Assembly: GCF_042094015.1 (NCBI RefSeq)
Contig: NZ_JBELDZ010000011.1
Location: forward strand, 1-44,086
DNA length: 44,086 bases
Source of the DNA: Aurantibacter sp042094015
GTDB lineage: Bacteria > Bacteroidota > Bacteroidia > Flavobacteriales > Flavobacteriaceae
Reading direction: 5' to 3'
Part shown: positions 15,782 through 24,601 of the stretch, one piece after another
Numbering within the stretch: position 1 is the stretch's first letter
Layout: each line of letters opens with the position of its first letter
Notes under the pieces: model-generated
What the model was told of the DNA's origin: nothing
The model's database searches: none
What the model saw: only the letters and a program-made list of their open reading frames with translations
Program-made: the position numbers and the translations under genes

Positions 15782-18700
15782 ATGGAAACCAAAACGCCTT
15801 CAAGCTTTAAAATATATGATGCATCTGCAGGAAGCGGAAAAACATTTACTTTAGTAAAAGCATATTTAGGTCTTTTGTTAGCATCGAATAGTGATTTTAC
15901 ATATCAAAACATTTTAGCAATAACCTTTACCAATAAGGCAGTTGGAGAGATGAAAAAACGAATTATTGATACTTTAAAAAAGTTTTCTAATAACGTTATT
16001 TTAAATTCTGAAGATGTTATGTTTCTCTCACTTTGTAAAGAGTTAGAGCTGCCTAAAGAGCAAATCCAGAATCGGTCTAAAAGAATTCTAAATACTATTT
16101 TGCATAATTATGCTAGCTTTAATATTTCTACTATAGATGGTTTCAACCATAATTTAATTAGAACATTTGCACACGATTTAAAATTACCAGTCAATTTTCA
16201 GGTAGAATTGGATACTAAATTATTACTTCAAAAGGCAGTAGATGAGGTGATTTCTAAAGCAGGAATTAATCAAAGTTTAACCAAAACATTAATAGAATTT
16301 GCCTTAGAAAAAACCGACGATGATAAAAGCTGGGACATTTCTAAGGATTTATATGCTGTTGCAGATTTATTAACTAAAGAAAACCATTTAGAGCATTTAA
16401 AATCTTTAAAAGAAACTACTTTAGAAGATTTTTCTGCCTTTAAAAAAGAAACATTCACTAAAATAAAAGCTTATAAAACCACTATTGAAAACGAAGCTAA
16501 AACTGTTTTAAGTTTATTTAAATCTAAAGGGTTAACTGTTACAGATTTTACAAGAGGAACTGTTTTTAATCATTTTGTTAATGCTTTAGAACTAAAACAA
16601 GGAAGTGCTTATAGTGTAAAATCTAAATTAGAAGAGAATTTAATAGAAAGAAAAAATATTTATAAAGTTACAACTGCTCAAGATAAAAAAGATGTAATAG
16701 AACAAATTTTACCAAAACTATATGCATCGTTTTTAACGATTAAAACCAATTATTTTCAATATAAATTTCACAAAGCTATTTATAAAAATATAACACCATT
16801 ATCGTTATTAAACGAGATTAATTTGGCATTAAATCTTATAAAATCGGAAGATAATAAAATGTTGATTTCGGAATTTAACACCATTATAAGTAACGAAATT
16901 AAGCATCAGCCAACACCATATATTTATGAGCGAATAGGTGAGAAATTCAAGCATTATTTTATAGACGAATTTCAAGATACATCTGAGTTGCAATGGGAAA
17001 ACATTAAGCCTTTAATGGAAAACACATTAAGTGGCGAGAATCTTAACCAGGAAAAAGGAACCGCAATGATTGTTGGCGATGCTAAACAAGCCATTTACCG
17101 TTGGCGTGGTGGAAGAGCAGAGCAATTTTTAGGTTTAATTAACGAAGAGGAACCTTTTACAACACCAAAAGAAGTAATTAGGTTGGAGTCTAATTATAGA
17201 AGTCACGAAGCAATTATTAACTTTAATAATAATCTGTTTCAGTTTTTAGCCTCGCAAAGTGTCAATTTTAAAACATATTCTGATTTATATCAAAATGCTG
17301 CTCAGAAAATTATCTCTAAGCAAAAAGGTTCCGTTTCCGTGTCCTTTTTAGAATATAAGAATAAAGAAGAATCAAATACACTATATCCACTAGCTATTTT
17401 GGACTGTATAAAACAGAGTTTGTCTTTAAATTACAAGCTTCAGGATATTTGTATTTTAGTTAGAAAAAAGGATCAAGCAAAAACGATTGCTTCTTTCTTA
17501 GGCGAAAATGGAGTGAGGTTTACATCTTCGGACTCTTTATTGTTGACTAATGCAGATGAGGTTAATTTTATAAACGAATTACTTTGTTTTATCATTAAGC
17601 CAGACGACAGAAAAAACCTTTTAAAAGCGCTTCATTTTTTGGCCGAAAAATGGAATATAACAGATAAGCACGATTTTTTTGCAAGTTTTATTCATTTAGA
17701 TGTTGAAGCATTTTTTAGCGCTCTTGTAGAATTTGGGATTCATTTCAACATTAAAAAAGAATTACAATTACCACTTTTCGATTTAGCAGAAAGTATAGTG
17801 AGACACTTTAAATTGGTAGATAAGAGTAATGCTTATATTCAATTTTATTTAGAATCTATTTTAGATTTCACTCAGAAAAAATCAAGTTCTATTTTAGAAT
17901 ATTTAGAATGGTTTGAGTTGAATAAAAAAAGCTTAAAAGTATCAACATCTGAAGATGCTGATGCGGTAAAAATAATGACGATTCATTCTTCTAAAGGTTT
18001 AGAGTTTCCAATTGTAATTTATCCCTATGTAGAAATGGATGTGTATAAGGACATAAAACCTCAAGAATGGGTAAATATGCCTCAAAATGAAGTAAATATT
18101 TCAGAATCGCTTTTAGATTACTCTAAAGATTTTGAAAATTATAACGGAGAAACTGCCCGTATTTATTCAGAACACAGAGCAAAACAAGAATTAGATCAGT
18201 TTAATGTGTTTTACGTAGCTTTAACAAGACCTGTAGAAAAGTTATTTATACTAACAAAAAAGAAAAAACCTACTAAATCTGATACATTTGAAGGTGTGCT
18301 GGCTCTGTATTTAGAATCCATTGGAGAAAACATAACAACTCAAGATGAATTTGTATTTGGAGATATTAATCAAGTTAATAAAGAAGTAGCAAAGTCAAAA
18401 ACAGAAGAAGAACTCAATTTTGCAAGTAGTCCAAAAGAAGATCATCAAATCAATATAGTAACTAAGTCAGGTCAACTTTGGGACTCTACCCAAGAAGAAG
18501 CTATAGAAAAAGGGAATATTGTACATTTAATTTTGTCCAAAATAAATGTACCAGAAGATATTGATTCAGCTTTAAAATATTTTGTTCTTAAAAACGAAAT
18601 TACTCTAGAGCAAGTAACAGAATTAAAACCTAATTTAATAAACGTTGTAAATCATCCAGAATTAAAACATTATTTTTCAAAAGATGTAAAAGGTTATAAT

Positions 18701-18922
18701 GAAACAGATATTTTAATAAAAGGGAAATCAATTTTAAGACCTGACCGTTTTGTTGTTGAAAATGATAATGTAACAATATTGGATTATAAATCAGGTTTAA
18801 AGAATCCAAAATATAAAGAGCAGTTGTACGATTATAAAGACGCATTAGAAGAGTTAAATTACAAGGTCATTAAAATGCTACTTATTTATATAAACGAAAC
18901 AATAACGATTGAAGAAGTCTAA
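15782..18922 (+). CDS. UvrD-type helicase with C-terminal nuclease (AddA/RecB-like)
   Basis: A 1046-residue superfamily 1 helicase-nuclease that would process double-strand DNA breaks for RecA-dependent repair. Walker A is ASAGSGKT at 14-21. Walker B is FIDEFQDTS near 394-402, followed by GDAKQAIYRWRGG, the ESNYRS arginine motif, a TIHSSKGLEF segment and a FYVALTRP motif. The C-terminal RecB-type nuclease is seen in RPDRF and ILDYKSG (about 987-1006), which hold its catalytic Asp and Lys. This is the AddA layout. Its usual partner AddB is not in the window, so the complex name is inferred. It is followed 32 bases later by kbl. Confidence 0.9.
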   Translation: METKTPSSFKIYDASAGSGKTFTLVKAYLGLLLASNSDFTYQNILAITFTNKAVGEMKKRIIDTLKKFSNNVILNSEDVMFLSLCKELELPKEQIQNRSKRILNTILHNYASFNISTIDGFNHNLIRTFAHDLKLPVNFQVELDTKLLLQKAVDEVISKAGINQSLTKTLIEFALEKTDDDKSWDISKDLYAVADLLTKENHLEHLKSLKETTLEDFSAFKKETFTKIKAYKTTIENEAKTVLSLFKSKGLTVTDFTRGTVFNHFVNALELKQGSAYSVKSKLEENLIERKNIYKVTTAQDKKDVIEQILPKLYASFLTIKTNYFQYKFHKAIYKNITPLSLLNEINLALNLIKSEDNKMLISEFNTIISNEIKHQPTPYIYERIGEKFKHYFIDEFQDTSELQWENIKPLMENTLSGENLNQEKGTAMIVGDAKQAIYRWRGGRAEQFLGLINEEEPFTTPKEVIRLESNYRSHEAIINFNNNLFQFLASQSVNFKTYSDLYQNAAQKIISKQKGSVSVSFLEYKNKEESNTLYPLAILDCIKQSLSLNYKLQDICILVRKKDQAKTIASFLGENGVRFTSSDSLLLTNADEVNFINELLCFIIKPDDRKNLLKALHFLAEKWNITDKHDFFASFIHLDVEAFFSALVEFGIHFNIKKELQLPLFDLAESIVRHFKLVDKSNAYIQFYLESILDFTQKKSSSILEYLEWFELNKKSLKVSTSEDADAVKIMTIHSSKGLEFPIVIYPYVEMDVYKDIKPQEWVNMPQNEVNISESLLDYSKDFENYNGETARIYSEHRAKQELDQFNVFYVALTRPVEKLFILTKKKKPTKSDTFEGVLALYLESIGENITTQDEFVFGDINQVNKEVAKSKTEEELNFASSPKEDHQINIVTKSGQLWDSTQEEAIEKGNIVHLILSKINVPEDIDSALKYFVLKNEITLEQVTELKPNLINVVNHPELKHYFSKDVKGYNETDILIKGKSILRPDRFVVENDNVTILDYKSGLKNPKYKEQLYDYKDALEELNYKVIKMLLIYINETITIEEV

Positions 18923-18954
18923 CAAAACACTTATTTTTACAAAAAATAAAACCT

Positions 18955-20151
18955 ATGTATTCAAATATAAAAGAACACCTACAGAAAGAAATAGCCGAAA
19001 TTAAAGACAGTGGTTTATTTAAAGAAGAACGTATTATTATATCGCCACAAGGTGCGGAAATAACGTTAAACACAGGAGAAACTGTTTTAAATTTTTGTGC
19101 AAATAACTATTTAGGACTGTCTTCTCATCCAGAAGTTGTTCAGGCAGCTAAAGATGCTATGGATACGCACGGTTTTGGAATGTCGTCAGTACGTTTTATA
19201 TGCGGAACACAAGATATTCATAAAGATTTAGAAGCCAAAATTGCAGAATTTTATAGTACTGAAGACACTATTTTATATGCAGCAGCTTTTGATGCTAATG
19301 GAGGTGTTTTTGAACCACTTTTAGGAAAAGAAGATGCAATTATTTCAGACTCTTTAAATCATGCATCTATTATAGATGGTGTTCGTTTATGTAAAGCAGC
19401 TCGTTATAGATATCAAAATAATGACATGGCAGATTTAGAGCAACAATTAATTGATGCAAACAAAAAAGGAGCTCGTTTTAAAATTATAGTTACAGATGGT
19501 GTGTTTTCTATGGATGGCGTAGTTGCTAAGCTAGATGAGATTTGTGATTTAGCAGATAAATATGATGCAATGGTAATGATAGATGAGTGTCATGCTGCTG
19601 GTTTTATTGGTAAAACCGGACGTGGAACACTTGAAGAGAAAGGTGTTTTAGATCGTATAGATATTATCACAGGAACATTAGGTAAAGCGCTTGGTGGGGC
19701 TATGGGCGGATATACAACTGGTAAAAAAGAAATTATCGAGATGTTGCGACAACGTTCTCGACCTTACTTGTTCTCTAACTCCTTAGCGCCAGCAATTGTA
19801 GGTGCTTCTATAAAAGTTTTTGACTTATTATCTAACGATACTAGCTTAAGAGATAAAGTAGAATGGAATTCAAAATATTTCAAAAAACAAATGCAAGAAG
19901 CTGGTTTCGATATTGTTGGAGATGACTCTGCAATTATTCCAGTTATGCTTTATGATGCTAAATTGGCTCAAAATATGGCAAACCAATTATTAAAAGAAGG
20001 GATCTATGTAATAGGCTTTTTCTATCCGGTAGTTCCTAAAGAGAAAGCAAGAATACGAGTGCAGCTGTCTGCAGCACATACAAAAGAGCATCTTGATAAA
20101 GCTATAAATGCATTTATAAAAGTAGGTAAATCGTTGAATGTTATTAAGTAA
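18955..20151 (+). CDS. kbl: Glycine C-acetyltransferase (2-amino-3-ketobutyrate CoA ligase)
   Basis: Kbl is a PLP enzyme that splits 2-amino-3-ketobutyrate with CoA into glycine and acetyl-CoA in threonine breakdown. The 398-residue length is exact for the family. The PLP-binding lysine is Lys244 in TLGKALGG, with the MIDECHAAG segment (208-216) providing the cofactor Asp and His. The sequence also fits related alpha-oxoamine synthases (KBL, AONS, SPT), but the CANNYLGL opening and GTQDIHK segment suit Kbl. No threonine dehydrogenase gene lies alongside. No terminator was found between it and the OmpA gene, which has its own promoter. Confidence 0.92.
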   Translation: MYSNIKEHLQKEIAEIKDSGLFKEERIIISPQGAEITLNTGETVLNFCANNYLGLSSHPEVVQAAKDAMDTHGFGMSSVRFICGTQDIHKDLEAKIAEFYSTEDTILYAAAFDANGGVFEPLLGKEDAIISDSLNHASIIDGVRLCKAARYRYQNNDMADLEQQLIDANKKGARFKIIVTDGVFSMDGVVAKLDEICDLADKYDAMVMIDECHAAGFIGKTGRGTLEEKGVLDRIDIITGTLGKALGGAMGGYTTGKKEIIEMLRQRSRPYLFSNSLAPAIVGASIKVFDLLSNDTSLRDKVEWNSKYFKKQMQEAGFDIVGDDSAIIPVMLYDAKLAQNMANQLLKEGIYVIGFFYPVVPKEKARIRVQLSAAHTKEHLDKAINAFIKVGKSLNVIK

Positions 20152-20196
20152 TAAATTTTAATTAACGTTAAATATGTAATATTTTTAACATTATGT

Positions 20197-20227
20197 TTTG
20201 TTAATAATAATTAACCACTTACTTTTG
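20197..20227 (+). promoter_or_regulatory. Bacteroidota-type promoter of the TSP3-OmpA gene
   Basis: TTTG at 20197-20200 and TACTTTTG at 20220-20227 are separated by 19 bases. This matches the Bacteroidota vegetative promoter (TTTG near -33, TAnnTTTG near -7) at both elements. It predicts a start near 20233 and a leader of about 30 bases before the ATG at 20264. It is the only complete two-part match found in the window, in keeping with a highly expressed outer-membrane protein. Confidence 0.75.
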
Positions 20228-20263
20228 TTACCGATTAACACTTAAAATTAAAATTAATTGAAT

Positions 20264-21715
20264 ATGAGAAATCTTAACAGATTAGTATTAGCATTGTTGC
20301 TTATGGTAAGCTTTAGCAATGTTAACGCACAAGACGAAAACAATCCTTGGGCAATTTCATTTGGAGTTAACGCTGTAGATGTATTTCCTGTAGGTGAAGA
20401 CGCTCCACAAGGAGATTACTTCCAAGAATTTTACAATGTAGAAGATCATTGGAGTATTTTACCTTCACTATCAACAATTTCTGTTTCAAAATACATAAAA
20501 AACAATTTTTCTGTAGAAGCAAGAGGATCTATTAACCAGATTACAAAGTGGGGTCAGTCTGAAGATAATACAACTGAGCCTAGTATTAAAGTTGGTGACT
20601 TAATGTATTATGCGTTAGATGGAAACGTAAGATACCATTTCTCTAAACTATTATCTAAACTAACTAAGTGTAATACTTTTGATCCTACATTAGGAATTGG
20701 TGGTGGTTATACTTGGATTGAAGAAGGAACTTACAATACATTTTCAACTGATGAAACTGCTAGTGATTTAGTTGGTGCAGGAACTGTAAATGCTTCAGTT
20801 GGATTAAACATTAACTTTACTGATCATTTAGGCTTATCTTTAGAGTCTAAATATAAGCACTCATTTGAAGATTATTTAACTTCTCATTTTCAACACACAG
20901 CAGCTGTAACTGTTAAATTTGGTGGTGCTGATGCAGATGGAGATGGAATTTATGACAAAGATGATGCGTGTCCAGAAGTTGCTGGTTTAGCTGAGTTTAA
21001 TGGATGTCCTGATACTGATGGTGATGGAATCGAAGATAGTAAAGATACTTGTCCAAACGAAGCTGGTTTAGCTGAGTTTAATGGATGTCCTGATACTGAT
21101 TCAGATGGTGTTTCTGATAATAATGATGCTTGCCCTACAATTGCAGGTTTAAAAGAATTAGCAGGTTGTCCAGATGCAGATGCAGATGGTGTTGCTGATA
21201 AAGATGATAAGTGTGTTGATGTAGCTGGACCAGCTGAAAATGGTGGTTGTCCTTGGCCTGATGCTGATGGAGATAGTGTTTTAGATAAAGATGATAAGTG
21301 TCCTACTGTTGCAGGAACTGTTGCAAACAACGGATGTCCTGAGCCAGTATTACCTTCAACAGAAGTAATTGAAAAGTTAAATAGCTATGCTAAAACAATT
21401 TTATTTACTTCAGGTAAAGCTAATTTTCAAAAAGCAACATTACCTGTTTTACAATCTATAACTGCTATTTTAAAAGAATATCCAGATGCTAACTTCACAA
21501 TTGAAGGTCATACTGATTCTGTTGGTAGTGAAACTTTAAATCAGAGATTATCTGATACTAGAGCAAGTGCTGTAATGGGTTATTTAGTTGAAAACGGTAT
21601 TGCTGCTGCTAGATTAAAAGCTGTTGGTTTTGGTGAGTCTAATCCAATTGATTCTAACAAGACTAGAGCTGGTAGAAAAAACAACAGACGTGTAGAGGTT
21701 AAGCTTGTAAAGTAA
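20264..21715 (+). CDS. OmpA-family outer membrane protein with thrombospondin type 3 repeats
   Basis: A 483-residue outer-membrane protein. It has a signal peptide (about 1-22, ending VNA before QDENN). An N-terminal eight-strand-type barrel domain follows (to about 220). Next come five calcium-binding thrombospondin type 3 units with DxDxDG and CP landmarks (about 223-360). The C-terminal OmpA peptidoglycan-binding domain (about 370-483) has GHTDSVG and NRRVEVK. The frame is open from a TTG at 20258, but the ATG at 20264 fits the signal peptide. This layout is that of the abundant flavobacterial OmpA/P60-type porins. It has a strong promoter upstream and a strong terminator after it. Confidence 0.93.
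   Translation: MRNLNRLVLALLLMVSFSNVNAQDENNPWAISFGVNAVDVFPVGEDAPQGDYFQEFYNVEDHWSILPSLSTISVSKYIKNNFSVEARGSINQITKWGQSEDNTTEPSIKVGDLMYYALDGNVRYHFSKLLSKLTKCNTFDPTLGIGGGYTWIEEGTYNTFSTDETASDLVGAGTVNASVGLNINFTDHLGLSLESKYKHSFEDYLTSHFQHTAAVTVKFGGADADGDGIYDKDDACPEVAGLAEFNGCPDTDGDGIEDSKDTCPNEAGLAEFNGCPDTDSDGVSDNNDACPTIAGLKELAGCPDADADGVADKDDKCVDVAGPAENGGCPWPDADGDSVLDKDDKCPTVAGTVANNGCPEPVLPSTEVIEKLNSYAKTILFTSGKANFQKATLPVLQSITAILKEYPDANFTIEGHTDSVGSETLNQRLSDTRASAVMGYLVENGIAAARLKAVGFGESNPIDSNKTRAGRKNNRRVEVKLVK
20981..21100 (+). repeat. 39-base exact direct repeat within the TSP3 region
   Basis: Bases 20981-21019 and 21062-21100 are identical over 39 bases, 81 bases apart, that is 27 codons or one TSP3 unit. 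The other units encode similar protein but differ in DNA, so these two units look recently duplicated or gene-converted. Recombination between them would remove exactly one in-frame unit. Confidence 0.9.
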
Positions 21716-21741
21716 GTTTATACTAATATATTATATAGTTT

Positions 21742-21773
21742 AAAAAACGCTTCGGGTAACCGAAGCGTTTTTT
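21742..21773 (+). terminator. Terminator after the TSP3-OmpA gene
   Basis: A perfect 14-bp stem (21742-21755 with 21760-21773) and a GTAA loop, starting with six A and ending with six T. The GC-rich core (CGCTTCGG) makes it a strong intrinsic terminator. Confidence 0.93.
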
Positions 21774-21850
21774 GTTTATATTCTTATTAGCTTTTTCTTA
21801 TAAGTTAAGTAGAATTGTTCAGAATAAAGAATAACTCATGTAGATGTACA

Positions 21851-21882
21851 AAAAAAGCCAACGCAAGTGCGTTGGCTTTTTT
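21851..21882. terminator. Bidirectional terminator downstream of tatA
   Basis: A perfect 14-bp stem (21851-21864 with 21869-21882) and an AAGT loop, with A and T runs at the two ends. It ends the minus-strand tatA transcript and backs up the OmpA terminator 80 bases away. Confidence 0.92.
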
Positions 21883-21901
21883 CTAGATTAATTATTTATT
21901 A

Positions 21902-22093
21902 TTAGTCTTTAGAATCTTCTTTCTTTTCGTTATTTTCTTCTTTGCTTGCGTCTTTAAATTCTTTAATACCACTACCTAAACCTCTCATTAATTCAGGGAT
22001 TTTTTTACCACCAAATAACAATAATACCAAAACAACAATAATTGCTATTTGCCAAGGTCCTATCATTCCTAAAAATATACTTGTTGAAATCAT
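21902..22093 (-). CDS. tatA: Twin-arginine translocase subunit TatA/TatE family
   Basis: TatA forms the pore-like component of the twin-arginine pathway, which exports folded proteins across the inner membrane. The 63-residue protein has the expected layout. A transmembrane helix (about 12-29, from GPWQIAIIV) leads to the hinge FGGKKIPELMRGLG, then an amphipathic helix and a charged Glu/Lys/Asp tail. The FGGKKIPEL hinge is the family signature. It is a single gene; tatC is not nearby. Its upstream region is shared with the divergent M23 peptidase gene. Confidence 0.95.
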   Translation of the reverse strand: MISTSIFLGMIGPWQIAIIVVLVLLLFGGKKIPELMRGLGSGIKEFKDASKEENNEKKEDSKD

Positions 22094-22111
22094 AATTATT
22101 AATTTAAGTTA

Positions 22112-22119
22112 CAAAGTTA
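22112..22119 (-). promoter_or_regulatory. Possible -7 box for tatA
   Basis: The minus strand reads TAACTTTG, matching TAnnTTTG, 18 bases ahead of the tatA start. No clear -33 element was found. Confidence 0.4.
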
Positions 22120-22195
22120 ATAATTAAACTTTAATATTAACGTTTAAAAGTTAACTTTGGTATTAATAATAGTTTTTATAAAACAAATAAACAAT

Positions 22196-22203
22196 TACTT
22201 TTG
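22196..22203 (+). promoter_or_regulatory. Possible -7 box for the M23 gene and downstream series
   Basis: TACTTTTG matches TAnnTTTG and is identical to the box of the OmpA promoter. It ends seven bases before the ATG at 22211, implying a leaderless or very short-leader transcript. A second match, TAACTTTG, lies at 22152-22159. Either could drive the long co-directional series that starts here. Confidence 0.4.
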
Positions 22204-22210
22204 TATTCTA

Positions 22211-23083
22211 ATGGTCAAAAAGCAATCGTCTCGAAAAATATTATCTAAAAAATTACTTCATAAGTATCGATTGGTAATACTTAATGAAGATACTTTTGAG
22301 GAGCGCCTATCTTTTAAATTAACGAGGCTTAATGTTTTTATTTTAGGGGTGTTTTCTTCAGTTATTCTTATTAGTTTAACCACTTTTTTAATTGCATTTA
22401 CACCTTTAAAAGAGTATATACCTGGATATTCTTCTTCTGCACTAAAACATAAGGCAGTAATGCTTAGTTTTAAAGCTGACTCGTTGCAAAATGTAATTAA
22501 TATAAATAATAAATATTTCAACTCCATTAAAAAAGTACTTTCGGGTGATGTTAAGGCGGAAGAATTAGATAAAGATTCAATTGCAAGTATAGTTCAAATT
22601 GAGGCTACAGATCTTGATTTTAAGCCAAGCAAGCAAGATTCTGTTTTAAGAAGTTTAGTTGAGAGAGAAGATAAGTATAGTGTATTTGAAAACGCCGAAA
22701 CAACAACTAATTTTGTTTTATTTCCTCCAGTAAATGGAGGTGTAATTAGCGAAGATTTTGATGTTAAAAAGAAACATTATGCTGTAGACTTAGTTGTAGC
22801 CAAAAACACTCCGGTTAAAGCTACTGCCGATGGTATAGTGGTTTTTTCAGATTTCACAACACAAGCGGGAAATGTTATTATCTTAGAGCATAGCGATGGC
22901 TTAATATCTGTTTATAAACACAATAGTAGATTGTCTAAATCTCAAGGAGATTTAATTAAGGCTGGAGAAGTTATTGCAACCGCTGGAAATACCGGAGAAA
23001 TCTCTACAGGACCTCATGTTCATTTTGAGTTGTGGAGTAATGGTTATCCAGTTAATCCAAATAATTTTATAGATTTTAAATAA
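22211..23083 (+). CDS. Membrane-anchored M23 (LytM-type) peptidase
   Basis: A 290-residue cell-wall endopeptidase-like protein. It has a cytoplasmic basic start, one transmembrane helix (about 41-63), a coiled-coil-prone stretch (about 78-110) and a periplasmic M23 domain (about 172-286). The zinc and catalytic residues are present: His189 and Asp193 (HxxxD), then His269 and His271 in GPHVHFE. It should therefore be an active enzyme, unlike degenerate LytM activators. The frame is open further upstream from a GTG-type start, but the ATG at 22211 is preferred because the upstream part is hydrophobic noise and overlaps promoter boxes. Its stop overlaps the next ATG (TAATG). Confidence 0.9.
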   Translation: MVKKQSSRKILSKKLLHKYRLVILNEDTFEERLSFKLTRLNVFILGVFSSVILISLTTFLIAFTPLKEYIPGYSSSALKHKAVMLSFKADSLQNVININNKYFNSIKKVLSGDVKAEELDKDSIASIVQIEATDLDFKPSKQDSVLRSLVEREDKYSVFENAETTTNFVLFPPVNGGVISEDFDVKKKHYAVDLVVAKNTPVKATADGIVVFSDFTTQAGNVIILEHSDGLISVYKHNSRLSKSQGDLIKAGEVIATAGNTGEISTGPHVHFELWSNGYPVNPNNFIDFK

Positions 23084-24579
23084 TGTCATTAAAATCCTTT
23101 TTAGCTATACCATTTGCAAAACTAATAAAAAAGCAAGTTTATAGGTGGGCAAATAAACCTATTGAAACTCAAGAAGTAGTTTTTAAAGAATTAATATTTA
23201 ATGCTTCAAAAACTTTATTTGGACAAGATCATGATTTTGCAAATATTAAGTCACATTCAGACTTTGTTAAAAGAGTTCCTATAAGAGATTATGAAGGATT
23301 AAGGTATTATGTAGATAGAATGGTTGCTGGAGAAGAAGATATTTTATGGAAGGGAAAGCCATTATATTTTGCAAAAACATCTGGAACTACTTCTGGAGCT
23401 AAGTACATTCCTTTAACCAAAGAAAGTATGCCAAATCACATTGCGGCAGCTAAAAATGCGATTTTACTTTACATTGCAGAAACTGGTAATAGTAATATCG
23501 TAGATGGAAAAATGATTTTTCTTCAAGGTAGTCCTATTTTAACAGAGATAAACGGGATTCAATTAGGACGTTTGTCAGGAATTGTAGCTCATTTTGTTCC
23601 TAAATATCTTCAAAAAAACAGAATGCCAAGTTGGGATACCAATTGTATTGAAGATTGGGAAACTAAAGTAAATGCAGTTGTAGAAGAAACAATTTCTGAG
23701 GACATGAGTATTATATCAGGAATACCATCTTGGGTACAAATGTATTTTGAAAAACTTAACAATAAAACTGGAAAAAAAGTAGGACAACTTTTTAAAAATT
23801 TTAATCTATTTATTTATGGAGGCGTAAATTTTGAACCGTATAGAGCTAAATTTGAAAATCTAATTGGAAGAAAAGTTGATGGTATAGAGTTGTACCCTGC
23901 TAGCGAAGGTTTTTTTGCGTTTCAAGATAAACAATCTGAAAATGGAATGCTATTACAATTAAATTCAGGTATGTTTTATGAGTTTGTAAAAACAGATCAA
24001 TTTTTTAACAAAAACCCTAAGCGTATTACTATTAAAGATGTAGAGCTAGGCGTTAATTACGTTATGATAATTTCAACAAATGCTGGTTTGTGGGCCTATA
24101 ATATTGGAGACACAGTTATTTTCACATGTTTAAAGCCGTATCGTATTATTGTTTCAGGAAGAATAAAACATTTTATTTCAGCTTTTGGAGAACATGTTAT
24201 TGGAAAAGAGGTAGAACACGCCTTAAAAATAGCTTTAGAGACTGATTTAGGCGTTAGAGTTTCAGAATTTACTGTTGCACCACAAATAAATCCAAATAAA
24301 GGATTACCATATCACGAGTGGTTTATAGAGTTTGAAAATGAGCCAGCTAATATGTTAAGTTTTGCTTCTAAAATAGATGAGGCATTACAAAATCAAAACA
24401 GTTATTATTTAGATCTTTTAGAAGGTAAGGTTTTACAAACACTTCAAATTTCAAGAGTTAAAAAAAATGGATTTCAATCCTATATGAAATCAGTTGGAAA
24501 ATTAGGTGGACAAAATAAAATTCCGCGATTAACTAATGATAGGAAAATAGCAGGCGTACTTCAAAAATATTTATTGTAA
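23083..24579 (+). CDS. GH3-family acyl-adenylating protein
   Basis: A 498-residue member of the GH3 family, named after plant enzymes that adenylate auxin or jasmonate and join it to an amino acid. The adenylate-forming loop is clear: FAKTSGTTSGAKYIPLT spans 97-112. Further hallmarks are LYPASEGFF and the YNIGDTV...SGRIKHFISAFGEH segments of the C-terminal half. The bacterial substrate is not known. It is translationally coupled to the M23 gene by a one-base overlap and lies 22 bases before the nucleosidase-like gene. The same three-gene context would be worth testing in relatives. Confidence 0.85.
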   Translation: MSLKSFLAIPFAKLIKKQVYRWANKPIETQEVVFKELIFNASKTLFGQDHDFANIKSHSDFVKRVPIRDYEGLRYYVDRMVAGEEDILWKGKPLYFAKTSGTTSGAKYIPLTKESMPNHIAAAKNAILLYIAETGNSNIVDGKMIFLQGSPILTEINGIQLGRLSGIVAHFVPKYLQKNRMPSWDTNCIEDWETKVNAVVEETISEDMSIISGIPSWVQMYFEKLNNKTGKKVGQLFKNFNLFIYGGVNFEPYRAKFENLIGRKVDGIELYPASEGFFAFQDKQSENGMLLQLNSGMFYEFVKTDQFFNKNPKRITIKDVELGVNYVMIISTNAGLWAYNIGDTVIFTCLKPYRIIVSGRIKHFISAFGEHVIGKEVEHALKIALETDLGVRVSEFTVAPQINPNKGLPYHEWFIEFENEPANMLSFASKIDEALQNQNSYYLDLLEGKVLQTLQISRVKKNGFQSYMKSVGKLGGQNKIPRLTNDRKIAGVLQKYLL

Positions 24580-24601
24580 ATTGTCGCTTTAGTAAAAATA
24601 T

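Noticed and set aside
20950..21330. A 126-codon minus-strand open frame rich in Ser, Pro and Gly
   Set aside because: It is the antisense of the TSP3 repeats; its repetitive content follows from the repeats on the other strand, and the plus-strand OmpA gene is certain.
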